Below, piece by piece: positions 53,538 through 63,184 of a stretch of DNA of 64,000 nt. A program made the position numbers and the translations under genes. This DNA is from Clostridium sp. TW13 (GTDB taxonomy: Bacteria; Bacillota; Clostridia; Clostridiales; Clostridiaceae). Under the pieces are notes generated by a model. It worked only from the letters and a program-made list of their open reading frames with translations, ran no database searches and was not told the origin of the DNA. The stretch lies in assembly GCF_024345225.1 (NCBI RefSeq), contig NZ_BROD01000001.1, forward strand, positions 3,234,362-3,298,361, given 5' to 3'. The first letter of the stretch is position 1; every line of letters starts with the position of its first letter.

Positions 53538-54551
53538 ATGGAAGACAACAAGGAATTAAATAAAAAAGTAATTTTCAGTGGTATTCAACCATCAGGTGAT
53601 CTAACCATAGGTAACTATCTAGGTTCATTGAAAAATTGGGTTAAACTACAAGATGAATACGATTGTTATTTTTGTATAGTTGATCTTCATGCCATAACTG
53701 TTAAGCAAGTTCCATCAGATTTAAGAAGAAGAACTTTAGAGCTTATGTGCATCTATATTGCCGCTGGCATTGATCCAAACAAGAATACTATCTTTATACA
53801 ATCTCATGTACCAGCTCATAGTGAGGCTTCATGGCTATTAACATGTAATACTTACATGGGGGAACTTTCAAGAATGACTCAATTCAAAGACAAATCTCAA
53901 AGATATGGCGGAGAATCAATAAGTGCTGGATTATTAGCTTATCCTGATTTAATGGCAGCTGATATACTATTATATAATACTGATCTTGTTCCTGTTGGAG
54001 GAGACCAAAAACAACACTTAGAGCTAACAAGAGACTTAGCAAACAGGTTTAACAATAATTATAGTCCTACATTTAAAATACCTGAACCATACATTCCTAA
54101 AGCTGGAGCCAGAATAATGGATTTACAAGATCCTACAAAGAAAATGTCTAAAAGTGCAGACAATGTTAATGGAATAATATTCTTAATGGATTCACCTGAA
54201 GTGATTAAGAAAAAAATTGCTAGAGCTGTTACTGATACAGTTGGAGTTATAAACTATTGCAACGAACAACCTGGAATAAAAAATCTAATAGATATACTTT
54301 GTGCCTTAAGGAGTACAACTCCAGAACAGGTTATCAAGGATTTTGAAGGCAAAGGTTATGCAGAACTTAAAAATACAGTAACTGAAGCCTTAATAGATGA
54401 ATTAGAGCCATTACAAAACAAAGTTAAAGCATTATTAGAAGATAAAAAAGCTTTGGAAGAGATATATACAGAAGGTGCTAAAAAGGCAAACTATGTTGCT
54501 ATGAAAACATTAAGAAAAATGCAAAAAAAGATTGGATTCATTCCTCATTAA
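53538..54551 (+). CDS. trpS: Tryptophanyl-tRNA synthetase
   Basis: This 337-residue class I enzyme charges tRNA-Trp. It has the SGIQPSGDLTIGNYLG block (HIGH-type motif TIGN), DLVPVGGDQKQHLEL and KMSKSADN. I chose ATG 53538, with GGAGG seven bases upstream; a longer frame four codons earlier begins with TTG inside the ribosome site. Length and motifs are normal for bacterial TrpRS. The 36 bases between the zinc-ribbon terminator and the start hold no T-box, so regulation differs from leuS. Confidence 0.96.
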   Translation: MEDNKELNKKVIFSGIQPSGDLTIGNYLGSLKNWVKLQDEYDCYFCIVDLHAITVKQVPSDLRRRTLELMCIYIAAGIDPNKNTIFIQSHVPAHSEASWLLTCNTYMGELSRMTQFKDKSQRYGGESISAGLLAYPDLMAADILLYNTDLVPVGGDQKQHLELTRDLANRFNNNYSPTFKIPEPYIPKAGARIMDLQDPTKKMSKSADNVNGIIFLMDSPEVIKKKIARAVTDTVGVINYCNEQPGIKNLIDILCALRSTTPEQVIKDFEGKGYAELKNTVTEALIDELEPLQNKVKALLEDKKALEEIYTEGAKKANYVAMKTLRKMQKKIGFIPH

Positions 54552-54645
54552 TAACTTTTAAATATGTAAAATATAAGAACTATTGTTCACCAAAGTTAAT
54601 GTTATCAGTAGGTAACTATAAGTATGGGATAAGAGAGAATAGTTA

Positions 54646-54681
54646 AAAAGCAATCTACACTTTTGTGTAGATTGCTTTTTT
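54646..54681. terminator. Bidirectional terminator between trpS and galU
   Basis: An 11-bp perfect stem (54650-54660 with 54665-54675), a TTTT loop and A/T runs on both sides (54646-54649, 54676-54681). Confidence 0.9.
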
Positions 54682-54690
54682 ATCTTAAAA

Positions 54691-55566
54691 TTAAACCTGA
54701 TTCCAAGGTTCTGTTTTTAGATATTCAATAAAATCTTCTTTTAAATCAGATCTTCTTAATGCAAACTCTATAGTTGCTTGTAAAAATCCTTGTTTGTCCC
54801 CTAAATCATATCTCTTACCTTCAAAATTATAAGCATACATAGCCTCCTGAGACATTAATGTTTTAAGAGCATCAGTTAATTGTATTTCTCCATTTTTACC
54901 TGGAGTAGTATTCTTTAATATATCAAATATAGCTGGAGTAATTATATATCTTCCTAAAATAGCTACATCACTTGGAGCTTCTTCTACAGCTGGTTTTTCA
55001 ACTAAGTCTTTTACTTTATATACGTTATCTTCTATATTTATACCATTTACAATACCATACTTTGAAACATCTTGTTTTCCAACTCTTTGAACCCCTAATA
55101 TGGATGTCTTATATTCATCAAAACAATTTATTAATTGTTTCAAGCAAGGAGTTTCATCATTATAAACTACATCATCCCCTAATAATACTGCGAATGGCTC
55201 ATTGCCTACAAAGGCTCTTGCACAATAGATTGCATCTCCTAGTCCCTTAGGTTCCTTTTGTCTTATATAATGTATATCTACTAAATCTGAAATTCCTTGA
55301 ACCATTTCAAGCATTTCTTTTTTACCTGACTTTTCAAGTTCCATTTCTAGTTCAACTGATTTATCAAAATGATCTTCAATACATTTTTTATTTCTTCCTG
55401 TAATTATTAATATTTCTTCTATTCCTGATTTTACTGCTTCCTCTATTATATATTGTATAGTTGGCTTATCTACTATAGGTAACATTTCTTTAGGTTGAGC
55501 TTTGGTAGCAGGTAAAAATCTTGTTCCAAACCCTGCAGCTGGAATAATAGCTTTTTTTACTTTCAT
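54691..55566 (-). CDS. galU: UTP--glucose-1-phosphate uridylyltransferase
   Basis: GalU makes UDP-glucose from glucose-1-phosphate and UTP for surface polymers and glycolipids. The 291-residue protein starts with the nucleotide-binding motif AAGFGTRFLPATKA, has the substrate block EMLPIVDKPTIQYIIEEAV, ILLGDD-like AVLLGDDVVYND and the lysine region DLVEKP. Length and motifs match the bacterial GalU family. GGAGG precedes the ATG. A promoter with TTGACA is seen upstream. It stands near the surface polysaccharide genes and shares this role. Confidence 0.95.
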   Translation of the reverse strand: MKVKKAIIPAAGFGTRFLPATKAQPKEMLPIVDKPTIQYIIEEAVKSGIEEILIITGRNKKCIEDHFDKSVELEMELEKSGKKEMLEMVQGISDLVDIHYIRQKEPKGLGDAIYCARAFVGNEPFAVLLGDDVVYNDETPCLKQLINCFDEYKTSILGVQRVGKQDVSKYGIVNGINIEDNVYKVKDLVEKPAVEEAPSDVAILGRYIITPAIFDILKNTTPGKNGEIQLTDALKTLMSQEAMYAYNFEGKRYDLGDKQGFLQATIEFALRRSDLKEDFIEYLKTEPWNQV

Positions 55567-55907
55567 AATTCATGCCTCCATCTAAAATTACTGACTAAAT
55601 AATAATAAATCATTTTAATTTATTTAATTCTATTATACTATAAAATCCGCATACTTTGTCAAAAACTTTATTGATAAATTATTTATAAGATTTTTTACGA
55701 ATCCGCCTTTTGGAGTGAATATAGGAAAAACTTGCATACTAATATAATTTCTTTTTTATTCTTTTTCCATACAAAATTTAATCAAATTGCCTTTTTATAA
55801 GTTATACACAAATTTCATTCTATTATAATTTCCTAAAGAATAAAAAAATAGCTAACTAAAATAGATTTATACTCTATTCTTAGTTAGCTATTCATACTTT
55901 TTAATTA
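55567..55907. other. Intergenic region with galU promoter and amidase terminator
   Basis: 341 bases. The galU-proximal part carries TTGACA (complement of 55657-55662) and TATAAT (complement of 55632-55637) with a 19-base spacer on the minus strand, a fair sigma-A promoter. The distal part (55847-55892) is the wall-hydrolase terminator. I see no gene in between. Confidence 0.45.
55847..55892 (-). terminator. Terminator of the wall hydrolase gene
   Basis: Thirteen outer pairs (55847-55859 with 55880-55892) continue into an inner stem AATAG/CTATT after one bulged base. It lies 16 bases after the hydrolase stop at 55908, with TTTTTTA behind it on the minus strand. Confidence 0.82.
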
Positions 55908-58502
55908 TTAAAACATTTTACTTACTTCATCAGCAATAACCTTAGACTTCGCCAATTGTTCATTTGAATCAGCACATCTTTTAGCTTCACCAGAGTTACT
56001 TAAAAATCCTAATTCTATCAATGTTGCTGGCATATTAGTATACTTAGTAACATATAAGTTTCTGTCAAGATATCCATGTTGATCTTGATCCCATCCTATT
56101 GCGTTGTAATTACATTTACTTGTCAATGCATTTTCCACATTCTTAGCAAAAGTTCTACTCTTAATTCCAGCAGCAGTTGGATTTGTATCCTTGTATCCAT
56201 CATACCCTGATGTTAATGGTGCAAGATCTGATTGTACATCCTTTAATCCTGGCTTATATGTTGAATAGAAAGTTTGAATTCCATTTGCAGAAGAGCCAGC
56301 AGAATTATAATGAAGGCTTATAAATGCATCTGCCTTTAAACTATTAGCTAAATCAGCTCTTTTGTGCAAACTTGTAGTCATATCATCAGTTAAGTTATCC
56401 CAAGGTTGTCTTGTAAGCTGTACTCTATAACCTCTATTTACAAGTTCAGATTGAAGCTTAACTGCTGTCTGCATAGTTAATGTTGTTTCAGAATAAGTTA
56501 CCCCATCAAATTTTGATTCACATCCATAATCTCCACCTTGATTATGACCTGGGTCAACCACAATTAACGGCTTAACTATGTTTAGTGTAGTATACGCTTC
56601 TTGAGTAGCTCCATCATTTCCTACTGCAACTACTTTTATGTTCTTATTTCCTTGTGAATATTGTGCTATATTTAATTGATAACTATATCCACTTGTTGCA
56701 CTATTAGGATACTGAGAATAACTATTACCTACGTCTGTTCTGCTTAACCCTACATTAGTAGTTCCTACTTGATTGCCATCAACATATATTCTTACTTCTT
56801 TTATACCGGCTCCATTTATAGCCCACCCTGTAAAAGTAGTAGTAGCACCTTTAACAGTCTGTGTCTGAGAAGCACTATCTAATCTCATAATTAAAGGTAA
56901 TGGTCGTTTTATTGTTATATTTTTTGTCATATAAGTAGTCTTACCATCATTGCCAACAGCAATAACTTTTAATGTTTTTGCTCCTGATGTTAATGATTGG
57001 GTATTTAAGTTATATGAGAATCCACTTAATTGTGCATTAGGATATTGAGGAAAAACGTTTCTTACATCCCATCTAATTTGTGATGCAGTAGTTTCACCTT
57101 TTAATACATTATCCACATACACCTGTACTTTGTTTACGCCTGTTCCATTTAAAGCCCAACCACTAATATTAACACTATCATTATTTACAACTGTGTTTTG
57201 TACTGGAGAATCTATGTTCATTCTAGGAGTCAGACTGCTTGGTCTTATATATATTGTTCTAGAATTAGTTGTACTTTTACCATCATTTCCAATTGTAACA
57301 ATCTTTAATGTTTTTGGACCTGTTGATAATGAATTAGTATTTAAGTTATATGAGAATCCACTTAATTGTGCATTAGGATATTGAGGAAAAGCATTTCTTA
57401 CATCCCATCTAATTTGTGATGCAGTAGTTTCACCTTTTAACACATTATCTACATATACTTGTACTTTCTTTATACCTGTTCCATTTAAAGCCCAACCTCT
57501 AATATTAACACTATCAGTATTTAAACTTGTGTTTTGTGCTGGAGAATCTACGTTCATTCTAGGAGCCAGACTGCTTGGTCTTATATATATTGTTCTAGAA
57601 ATGGATGCACTTGCGTTATCATTTCCTACTGCTACAACTCTTAATGTTTTCATTCCTGATGATAATTGGCTTGCATCTACCCTACATGAATATCCACTAG
57701 TATCTGCATATGGGTATTCTGGGAAAACTTTTTCTACATCTAATCTGCTTCCGCCAACAGTAGTTTTATTTTTTAATATATTATCTACATATACTTGAAT
57801 TTCTTTGACACCTGATAAATTTAATGCCCAACCACTTACAACAAAAGTTGTGTCTTCTATTATTGCTCCATCCTTTACAGAATCTACATACATATTAGGT
57901 TTTAAATTATTAGCTTTTTCATTTAATTCCCAATATAACTTTAAGATTGAATCACCATATGTTGTATTTGATGCCCAGCTACTTCCTAGCTGAGTAACAG
58001 TTGTAGCTATTCCCTTAAGATAGGAAAAATGTCTTGGATCTGGAGTATTATTAGTCCTTGGATAACCATAGGCACCTGCATATAATGCTATATGATCCAA
58101 ATGAGCTTGTACACCTAAATCCCAAGTTGCAAATTTTGCATGTGAACTTGGAAGTGAGTTATCTCCACCTTGTGTTGTCTTTAGTCCACAAGGATTTTTA
58201 TAGGTTGCATCTATAACTCCACCAAATTTTCCATATCCAGTCTCTAATGCCGATTGAACATATGCTATTGCTGGATTAACATTTCCATGGGTTGAAAAGT
58301 ACTTCCAATATAGTTGAGCAAGATTTATAAATTCACTTGTAGCTCCTTTTTCCTTAGCCCAAGCTGCTGCTTGTTCTGCTGTTATACTAGTCTTTGATAG
58401 TAAATTAACATCGTCATATGCTTGTACATTTTTTATACATATCACATTAGCTATTAATAATATAGATATTATTATAGCAACTGATCTTTTTAGTTTTCTC
58501 AT
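55908..58502 (-). CDS. Secreted two-enzyme cell-wall hydrolase: glucosaminidase, four Ig-like repeats, amidase
   Basis: The 864-residue protein has a signal peptide (1-28), a glucosaminidase domain (about 40-195; NPAIAYVQSALETGYGKFGG), four tandem Ig-like repeats of about 108 residues (203-310, 314-421, 426-533, 537-643; each with a GWALN or GWAIN turn and VYVDN), and a C-terminal Amidase_3 domain (647-864) with zinc ligands His653, Glu672, His731 and catalytic Glu830. It cuts both glycan and peptide links of peptidoglycan, so it likely acts in cell separation or autolysis. Repeats 2 and 3 are almost the same at DNA level, evidence for recent duplication. It is a single gene next to surface sugar genes. 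Confidence 0.92.
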   Translation of the reverse strand: MRKLKRSVAIIISILLIANVICIKNVQAYDDVNLLSKTSITAEQAAAWAKEKGATSEFINLAQLYWKYFSTHGNVNPAIAYVQSALETGYGKFGGVIDATYKNPCGLKTTQGGDNSLPSSHAKFATWDLGVQAHLDHIALYAGAYGYPRTNNTPDPRHFSYLKGIATTVTQLGSSWASNTTYGDSILKLYWELNEKANNLKPNMYVDSVKDGAIIEDTTFVVSGWALNLSGVKEIQVYVDNILKNKTTVGGSRLDVEKVFPEYPYADTSGYSCRVDASQLSSGMKTLRVVAVGNDNASASISRTIYIRPSSLAPRMNVDSPAQNTSLNTDSVNIRGWALNGTGIKKVQVYVDNVLKGETTASQIRWDVRNAFPQYPNAQLSGFSYNLNTNSLSTGPKTLKIVTIGNDGKSTTNSRTIYIRPSSLTPRMNIDSPVQNTVVNNDSVNISGWALNGTGVNKVQVYVDNVLKGETTASQIRWDVRNVFPQYPNAQLSGFSYNLNTQSLTSGAKTLKVIAVGNDGKTTYMTKNITIKRPLPLIMRLDSASQTQTVKGATTTFTGWAINGAGIKEVRIYVDGNQVGTTNVGLSRTDVGNSYSQYPNSATSGYSYQLNIAQYSQGNKNIKVVAVGNDGATQEAYTTLNIVKPLIVVDPGHNQGGDYGCESKFDGVTYSETTLTMQTAVKLQSELVNRGYRVQLTRQPWDNLTDDMTTSLHKRADLANSLKADAFISLHYNSAGSSANGIQTFYSTYKPGLKDVQSDLAPLTSGYDGYKDTNPTAAGIKSRTFAKNVENALTSKCNYNAIGWDQDQHGYLDRNLYVTKYTNMPATLIELGFLSNSGEAKRCADSNEQLAKSKVIADEVSKMF

Positions 58503-58680
58503 TTTCCCCTCCTATTTTACAAATTATTTTCACTCTACATTTTAGCACATAATATGCTATTTTTCTATATTTTAAATAATAGCTCTACTTATTTTTTATA
58601 AATCCAGAAAATTCCTCATTAAATTTTTTGCATCTGCTTTTTCTGAATCATTTGCAACTTTTAATTTTATATAAATTTAA

Positions 58681-58708
58681 AAAGCAGGCATATAATAACC
58701 TGCCCAAA
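58681..58708 (-). terminator. Terminator of the surface polysaccharide operon
   Basis: GCAGG and CCTGC pair across a loop near ten bases (about 58683-58703), followed on the minus strand by TTTTTAAATTT, 50 bases after the rfbB stop. Confidence 0.6.
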
Positions 58709-58755
58709 TAACATTGCATGACTATTTATATTTTCATTTGTACTATATACAATTA

Positions 58756-59805
58756 CTATTTATAAATTTTGCTATAATATTTTTGATAATCCCCAGAGGT
58801 TACATTGTACATCCAATCTTTATTATCCAAATACCACTTAATTGTTTTCTTTATGCCAACTTCAAAAGTAGTTTCTGGATACCATCCTAATTCTTCTTTT
58901 ATTTTGTCTGGAGCTATCCCGTATCTTCTGTCATGACCTTTTCTATCTTCTACATAGTTTATTAAGTTTTCAGTTACTTCTTTATCCACATTTTCATTAA
59001 TATATGATATAACTGTTTTTACTATCTGTATGTTAGTTCTTTCATTATGTCCTCCAACATTGTAAACTTCTCCAATCCTACCATCATTAATAACCATATC
59101 GATTGCTTTTGCATGATCCTCTACAAATAGCCAATCTCTAATATTCATTCCATCACCATATACAGGCAACTCTTTATGATGTAAGCAATTGTTTATTAAT
59201 AATGGTATTAATTTTTCAGGAAATTGAAATGGACCATAATTATTAGAACATCTTGTTATATTTATAGGCATTTTATAAGTATCATAATAAGCCTTAACCA
59301 TTAAATCTGAACCAGCCTTACTTGAAGAATATGGACTGTGTGGATCTAACGGAGTAGTCTCCATAAAATAACCTACCTCGCCTAAAGATCCATAAACCTC
59401 ATCTGTTGATACATGAAGGAACTTAACCCCTTCTCTCCATCCTTCAGTTGTTTCCCATGCATTTTTAGCACAATTTAATAAATTCACAGTTCCAAGAACA
59501 TTCGTTTTGGCAAATATACCTGGATCCAATATACTTCTATCCACATGTGATTCTGCTGCAAAATGAGCTACATAATCAATTTTATACTTTTCAAAAAGAT
59601 TTGAAACTAACTGATTATCGCAAATATCTCCCTGAATAAATATGTATCTTTCATCATTTTCAATAGACTTGAGATTTTCTAAATTTCCTGCATAAGTCAA
59701 CTTGTCTAAATTAATTATTTTTATCTGTTCATATTTATTTAGCATATATAGAATGAAATTTGATCCTATAAATCCAGCTCCACCTGTAACTAAATATGTT
59801 TTCAT
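58756..59805 (-). CDS. rfbB: dTDP-glucose 4,6-dehydratase
   Basis: This 349-residue short-chain dehydrogenase-type enzyme removes water from dTDP-glucose, the second step of dTDP-rhamnose formation. It has the NAD motif GGAGFIGSNF at residues 7-16, STDEVYGSLG (catalytic Asp-Glu pair) and YSSSKAGSD with the Tyr-x3-Lys pair. Length is normal. It is the last gene of the operon as seen here, 14 bases after rfbC. AGGAGAGAT is just ahead of the ATG. Confidence 0.96.
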   Translation of the reverse strand: MKTYLVTGGAGFIGSNFILYMLNKYEQIKIINLDKLTYAGNLENLKSIENDERYIFIQGDICDNQLVSNLFEKYKIDYVAHFAAESHVDRSILDPGIFAKTNVLGTVNLLNCAKNAWETTEGWREGVKFLHVSTDEVYGSLGEVGYFMETTPLDPHSPYSSSKAGSDLMVKAYYDTYKMPINITRCSNNYGPFQFPEKLIPLLINNCLHHKELPVYGDGMNIRDWLFVEDHAKAIDMVINDGRIGEVYNVGGHNERTNIQIVKTVISYINENVDKEVTENLINYVEDRKGHDRRYGIAPDKIKEELGWYPETTFEVGIKKTIKWYLDNKDWMYNVTSGDYQKYYSKIYK

Positions 59806-59819
59806 AATATTATCTCTCC

Positions 59820-60383
59820 TTAATATTTAAACGGCAAATCTAATTCTTTAAAACTTTTATGTTTTTCATCTTTATCTGATAAAATTATATCATTTATACC
59901 TTCTAGCGGCCACTCCACACCTATATCAGGATCATTCCACATAACACCACCTTCAAATTCAGGTGCATAGAAATCTGTACACTTATAGTTAAAAACTGCT
60001 TCATCTGATACCACTAAAAATCCATGTGCAAAACCTTCTGGTACATAAAATTGCTTTTTATTTTCTTCAGTTAACAAAACGCCCTTCCACTGCCCATAAG
60101 TTGGAGAACCTTTTCTTAAATCTACAGCTACATCGAAGACTTCACCGCTTGTCACTCTTACAAGCTTCCCTTGAGTATGTTGTGTTTGAAAATGTAATCC
60201 TCTTAACACCCCTTTTGAAGACTTTGATTCATTATCTTGTACAAACTCCATGGTTAACCCAGCCTGTAGAAAATCTTGCTTATTATAAGTTTCCATGAAA
60301 TACCCTCTGTTATCACCAAATACATTAGGTTCTATTATATATAAATCTTTTATTCCTGTATCTACAAATTTAAATTTACTCAT
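59820..60383 (-). CDS. rfbC: dTDP-4-dehydrorhamnose 3,5-epimerase
   Basis: RfbC inverts C3 and C5 of the dTDP-4-keto sugar. This 187-residue cupin protein has VLRGLHFQT with the catalytic His, FDVAVDLRKGSPTYG and FYVPEGFAHGFLV, the family signatures. I set the start at ATG 60383 with AAGGTGG six bases upstream; a GTG three codons earlier overlaps that site. It lies between rfbA and rfbB, spaced by 87 and 14 bases. All parts of the active site are seen. Confidence 0.95.
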   Translation of the reverse strand: MSKFKFVDTGIKDLYIIEPNVFGDNRGYFMETYNKQDFLQAGLTMEFVQDNESKSSKGVLRGLHFQTQHTQGKLVRVTSGEVFDVAVDLRKGSPTYGQWKGVLLTEENKKQFYVPEGFAHGFLVVSDEAVFNYKCTDFYAPEFEGGVMWNDPDIGVEWPLEGINDIILSDKDEKHKSFKELDLPFKY

Positions 60384-60470
60384 CTTAGCCACCTTATTTA
60401 TATTCTAAAACTTAATTTTATTTTTTACTAATTAAATATACTTTATGTTTTACTAAATATAGATTAGATT

Positions 60471-61340
60471 TTATATTTCTTCAATTATATCAATAAGATA
60501 CTTTCCATAATTTGTTTTCATTAAAGGACCTGCTAATTCTCTTACCTTTTCTTTATCTATCCATTTCTGCCTGTAAGCTATTTCCTCTAAGCAAGCAATG
60601 TATGTACCTTGTGTATTTTGTACTGCTTCAACAAAGTTAGACGCTTGAAGCATAGATGCATGTGTTCCTGTATCAAGCCACGCCATACCTCTTCCTAAAA
60701 GATTAACCTTTAATTCCCCTTCTTCCATATACATTTTACTTAAATCAGTTACTTCTAATTCTCCCCTTTCAGATGGTTTTAAAGCTTTTGCTTTTTCAAC
60801 CACTGAATTATCATAAAAATAAAGACCTGGAACTGCATACTTTGATTTTGGTTTTTCTGGTTTTTCTTCTAAAGATATTACATTTCCACACTCGTCAAAT
60901 TCTACAACTCCAAAAGCTTTTGGATTTTTAACATAATATCCAAATATAATAGCTCCTTTGTCTAATTTTGCTGCTTGCTTTAAATGAGCAGAAAAACTTT
61001 GCCCATAAAAAATGTTATCTCCTAAGATCATAGCAACATTATCATTTCCAATGAACTCCTCACCAATAATAAATGCTTCTGCAAGTCCATTAGGCCGTTC
61101 CTGAACCTTATATGATATATTAAGTCCTAAGTCACGTCCATCTTTAAATAACTCTTCAAAATGAACTATATCTCTTTGAGTGGATATTATTAATATATCT
61201 CTTATGCCAGCTAGCATTAACACAGACATAGGATAATATATCATAGGTTTGTCATATATCGGAACCATTTGCTTAGACATAGCTTTAGTTACTGGATATA
61301 ATCTAGTACCAGAACCACCTGCTAATACTATACCTTTCAT
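60471..61340 (-). CDS. rfbA: Glucose-1-phosphate thymidylyltransferase
   Basis: RfbA joins dTTP and glucose-1-phosphate to give dTDP-glucose, the first step in dTDP-rhamnose synthesis. The 289-residue product starts [19 protein letters not shown] with the nucleotidyl-transfer loop, then [25 protein letters not shown] and the substrate residues around EEKPEKPKS. It is of normal family length, with AGGAG ahead of the ATG. It lies between a manC-like gene and rfbC in one operon. Confidence 0.96.
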   Translation of the reverse strand: MKGIVLAGGSGTRLYPVTKAMSKQMVPIYDKPMIYYPMSVLMLAGIRDILIISTQRDIVHFEELFKDGRDLGLNISYKVQERPNGLAEAFIIGEEFIGNDNVAMILGDNIFYGQSFSAHLKQAAKLDKGAIIFGYYVKNPKAFGVVEFDECGNVISLEEKPEKPKSKYAVPGLYFYDNSVVEKAKALKPSERGELEVTDLSKMYMEEGELKVNLLGRGMAWLDTGTHASMLQASNFVEAVQNTQGTYIACLEEIAYRQKWIDKEKVRELAGPLMKTNYGKYLIDIIEEI

Positions 61341-61388
61341 TCTTACTCCTCCTAAATTAGGCTAATTTACAAAACGTATTATTTTACA

Positions 61389-62432
61389 CTAACTCATATT
61401 ATAATTTCTTACTTCACTAATATTTTCTTTCTTCCCTATAATTATATACCCATCATTTTCCACTAAATATATATCACTTAAATCACTTATGATTACCTTA
61501 TTAGAAGAACTTGCTATTATATTATTCTTTGTATTATTTGCTTTTATATTCCCTATATAAATATTATTATTAGTATCCTTTTCTCTATACCTTTCTATCG
61601 CTTCCCAACTACCAATATCATCCCATCCAAATTCACTCTCTATAACAAATATGTTATCTGATTTTTCAAGGATGGCATAATCAACAGAAATAGCTCTAGT
61701 TTTATTATAATTATTATTAATTTCTTCTTGAAGCTTTTCTTCACTAATATCTCTTATATGCTGTAACGCTTCATATGTATCCTCTTCAAACTTTTTGATT
61801 TCATCTATAATTTCATTTGTGTTCCAAAGAAACATGCCGCCATTCCATAAATATTTGCTTTCTTGCAAATATTGTTTTGCTTTTTCTAAACTAGGTTTTT
61901 CTACAAAACTTTCTACTTTTATTATTTTTCTATTATCTACCACTTGTTTATCATCAGTATACTTAATATAACCATACCCTATTTCTGGTCTAGAAGGTTT
62001 CATTCCTAAAGTTACTATCGATTTAGGATTCATATCAACAAATTTATTGCCTGTAGTTAGAATTTTTCTAAATTCCTCTTCATCTCTTATTAAATGATCT
62101 GAAGGTAAAACTATCATATTGGCATTCTTGTAATATCTATTTATAACCAAAGCAGATAAAGCTATACATGGTGCTGTATTTCTACCTTCTGGTTCAATTA
62201 TTATATTCCTTATTGGTAAATCTGGTATTTGTTCTGATAATAAATCTACATATTGCTGAGAAGTACAAACAAAAATTCTTTCTATAGGTATCATAGGCTT
62301 TATTCTATCTATAGTCATTTGTATCATTGTCTTTTCACTAATTAAGTTTAAAAATTGCTTAGGTTTATCTTCTGTTGAAATGGGCCAAAACCTAGTTCCC
62401 TTACCACCAGCCATAATTAATGCACATAACAT
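61389..62432 (-). CDS. manC: Mannose-1-phosphate guanylyltransferase
   Basis: ManC makes GDP-mannose. The 347-residue product has the loop MAGGKGTRFWPIS and NTAPCIALSALV of the GDP-mannose pyrophosphorylase family, then FVEKPS and WNGGMFLWNT. It is the short form, without the C-terminal phosphomannose isomerase domain found in two-function enzymes; so an isomerase would have to be elsewhere. It is in one operon with a sugar transferase gene, 20 bases after it, and rfbA. AGGAGG precedes the ATG. Confidence 0.9.
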   Translation of the reverse strand: MLCALIMAGGKGTRFWPISTEDKPKQFLNLISEKTMIQMTIDRIKPMIPIERIFVCTSQQYVDLLSEQIPDLPIRNIIIEPEGRNTAPCIALSALVINRYYKNANMIVLPSDHLIRDEEEFRKILTTGNKFVDMNPKSIVTLGMKPSRPEIGYGYIKYTDDKQVVDNRKIIKVESFVEKPSLEKAKQYLQESKYLWNGGMFLWNTNEIIDEIKKFEEDTYEALQHIRDISEEKLQEEINNNYNKTRAISVDYAILEKSDNIFVIESEFGWDDIGSWEAIERYREKDTNNNIYIGNIKANNTKNNIIASSSNKVIISDLSDIYLVENDGYIIIGKKENISEVRNYNMS

Positions 62433-62452
62433 TCATCCATTCCTCCTAAAAT

Positions 62453-63061
62453 CTAGCTTGCATGTTCATCTCCAAATAAAACAAAAACAGTCTTGAAAAT
62501 CAGTTTTAAATCTAGCCATAAACTTTGCTCTTTTACATATTTAACATCAAGCCTCATCCAATCTTCAAAGTCTATGTGATTTCTCCCACTAACTTGCCAA
62601 AAACAAGTAAGACCAGGCTTGACTTGTAAACGTTCCAACATCCAAGGCTCAAATTGTTCAACTTCCTGAGGTAAACTTGGTCTAGGTCCAACTAGACTCA
62701 TATCCCCTTTCAATACATTAAATAATTGTGGAAGTTCATCTATAGAAGTTTTTCTTATAAAAACACCAATTCTTGTCATTCTAGGATCATTTTTAATCTT
62801 AAACATCGGTCCAGACATCTCGTTATGTTTTAATAATTGTTCTTTAATCTGTTCTGCATCTGGTCGCATAGATCTTATTTTGAACATTTTAAACCTTTTC
62901 CCATTAAGACCAATCCTTGTTTGTGCAAAAAAGACATTTCCGCCATCCTCTAGCTTTATAAGAATGGCTACCACAAGTATAGTAGGTACTGTAAACACAA
63001 GTCCGATTATAGAAAGTACTATGTCAACTATTCTTTTTATTCCTCTATTTAGTGCTTTCAT
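62453..63061 (-). CDS. Undecaprenyl-phosphate sugar phosphotransferase (initiating sugar transferase)
   Basis: This 202-residue protein has one N-terminal membrane segment (IVDIVLSIIGLVFTVPTILVV) and the bacterial sugar transferase domain: DGGNVFFAQTRIG, KMFKIRSMRPDA, RKTSIDELPQLFNV, GPRPSLPQEV and KPGLTCFWQVSGRN. It puts the first sugar-1-phosphate on the undecaprenyl carrier at the start of a surface polysaccharide. I chose ATG 63061, preceded by AGAGGTGAG. It is the short (monotopic) kind, without the four helices of WbaP. It follows rfbD by 123 bases. Confidence 0.9.
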   Translation of the reverse strand: MKALNRGIKRIVDIVLSIIGLVFTVPTILVVAILIKLEDGGNVFFAQTRIGLNGKRFKMFKIRSMRPDAEQIKEQLLKHNEMSGPMFKIKNDPRMTRIGVFIRKTSIDELPQLFNVLKGDMSLVGPRPSLPQEVEQFEPWMLERLQVKPGLTCFWQVSGRNHIDFEDWMRLDVKYVKEQSLWLDLKLIFKTVFVLFGDEHAS

Positions 63062-63184
63062 ATACTCACCTCTTTTTCTCAACACTGTAACTTAATAATT
63101 TATCATAAAAGTTCATACTTGATTCATTTTTTATTATAATTGCATAAATTTATTTTGTCTACGAAAAACTGTTATAATTTGTTA

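Noticed and set aside
54552-54645. Possible small RNA between trpS and its terminator
   Set aside because: About 95 bases with no clear promoter or fold other than the terminator; most likely the trpS 3' untranslated part.
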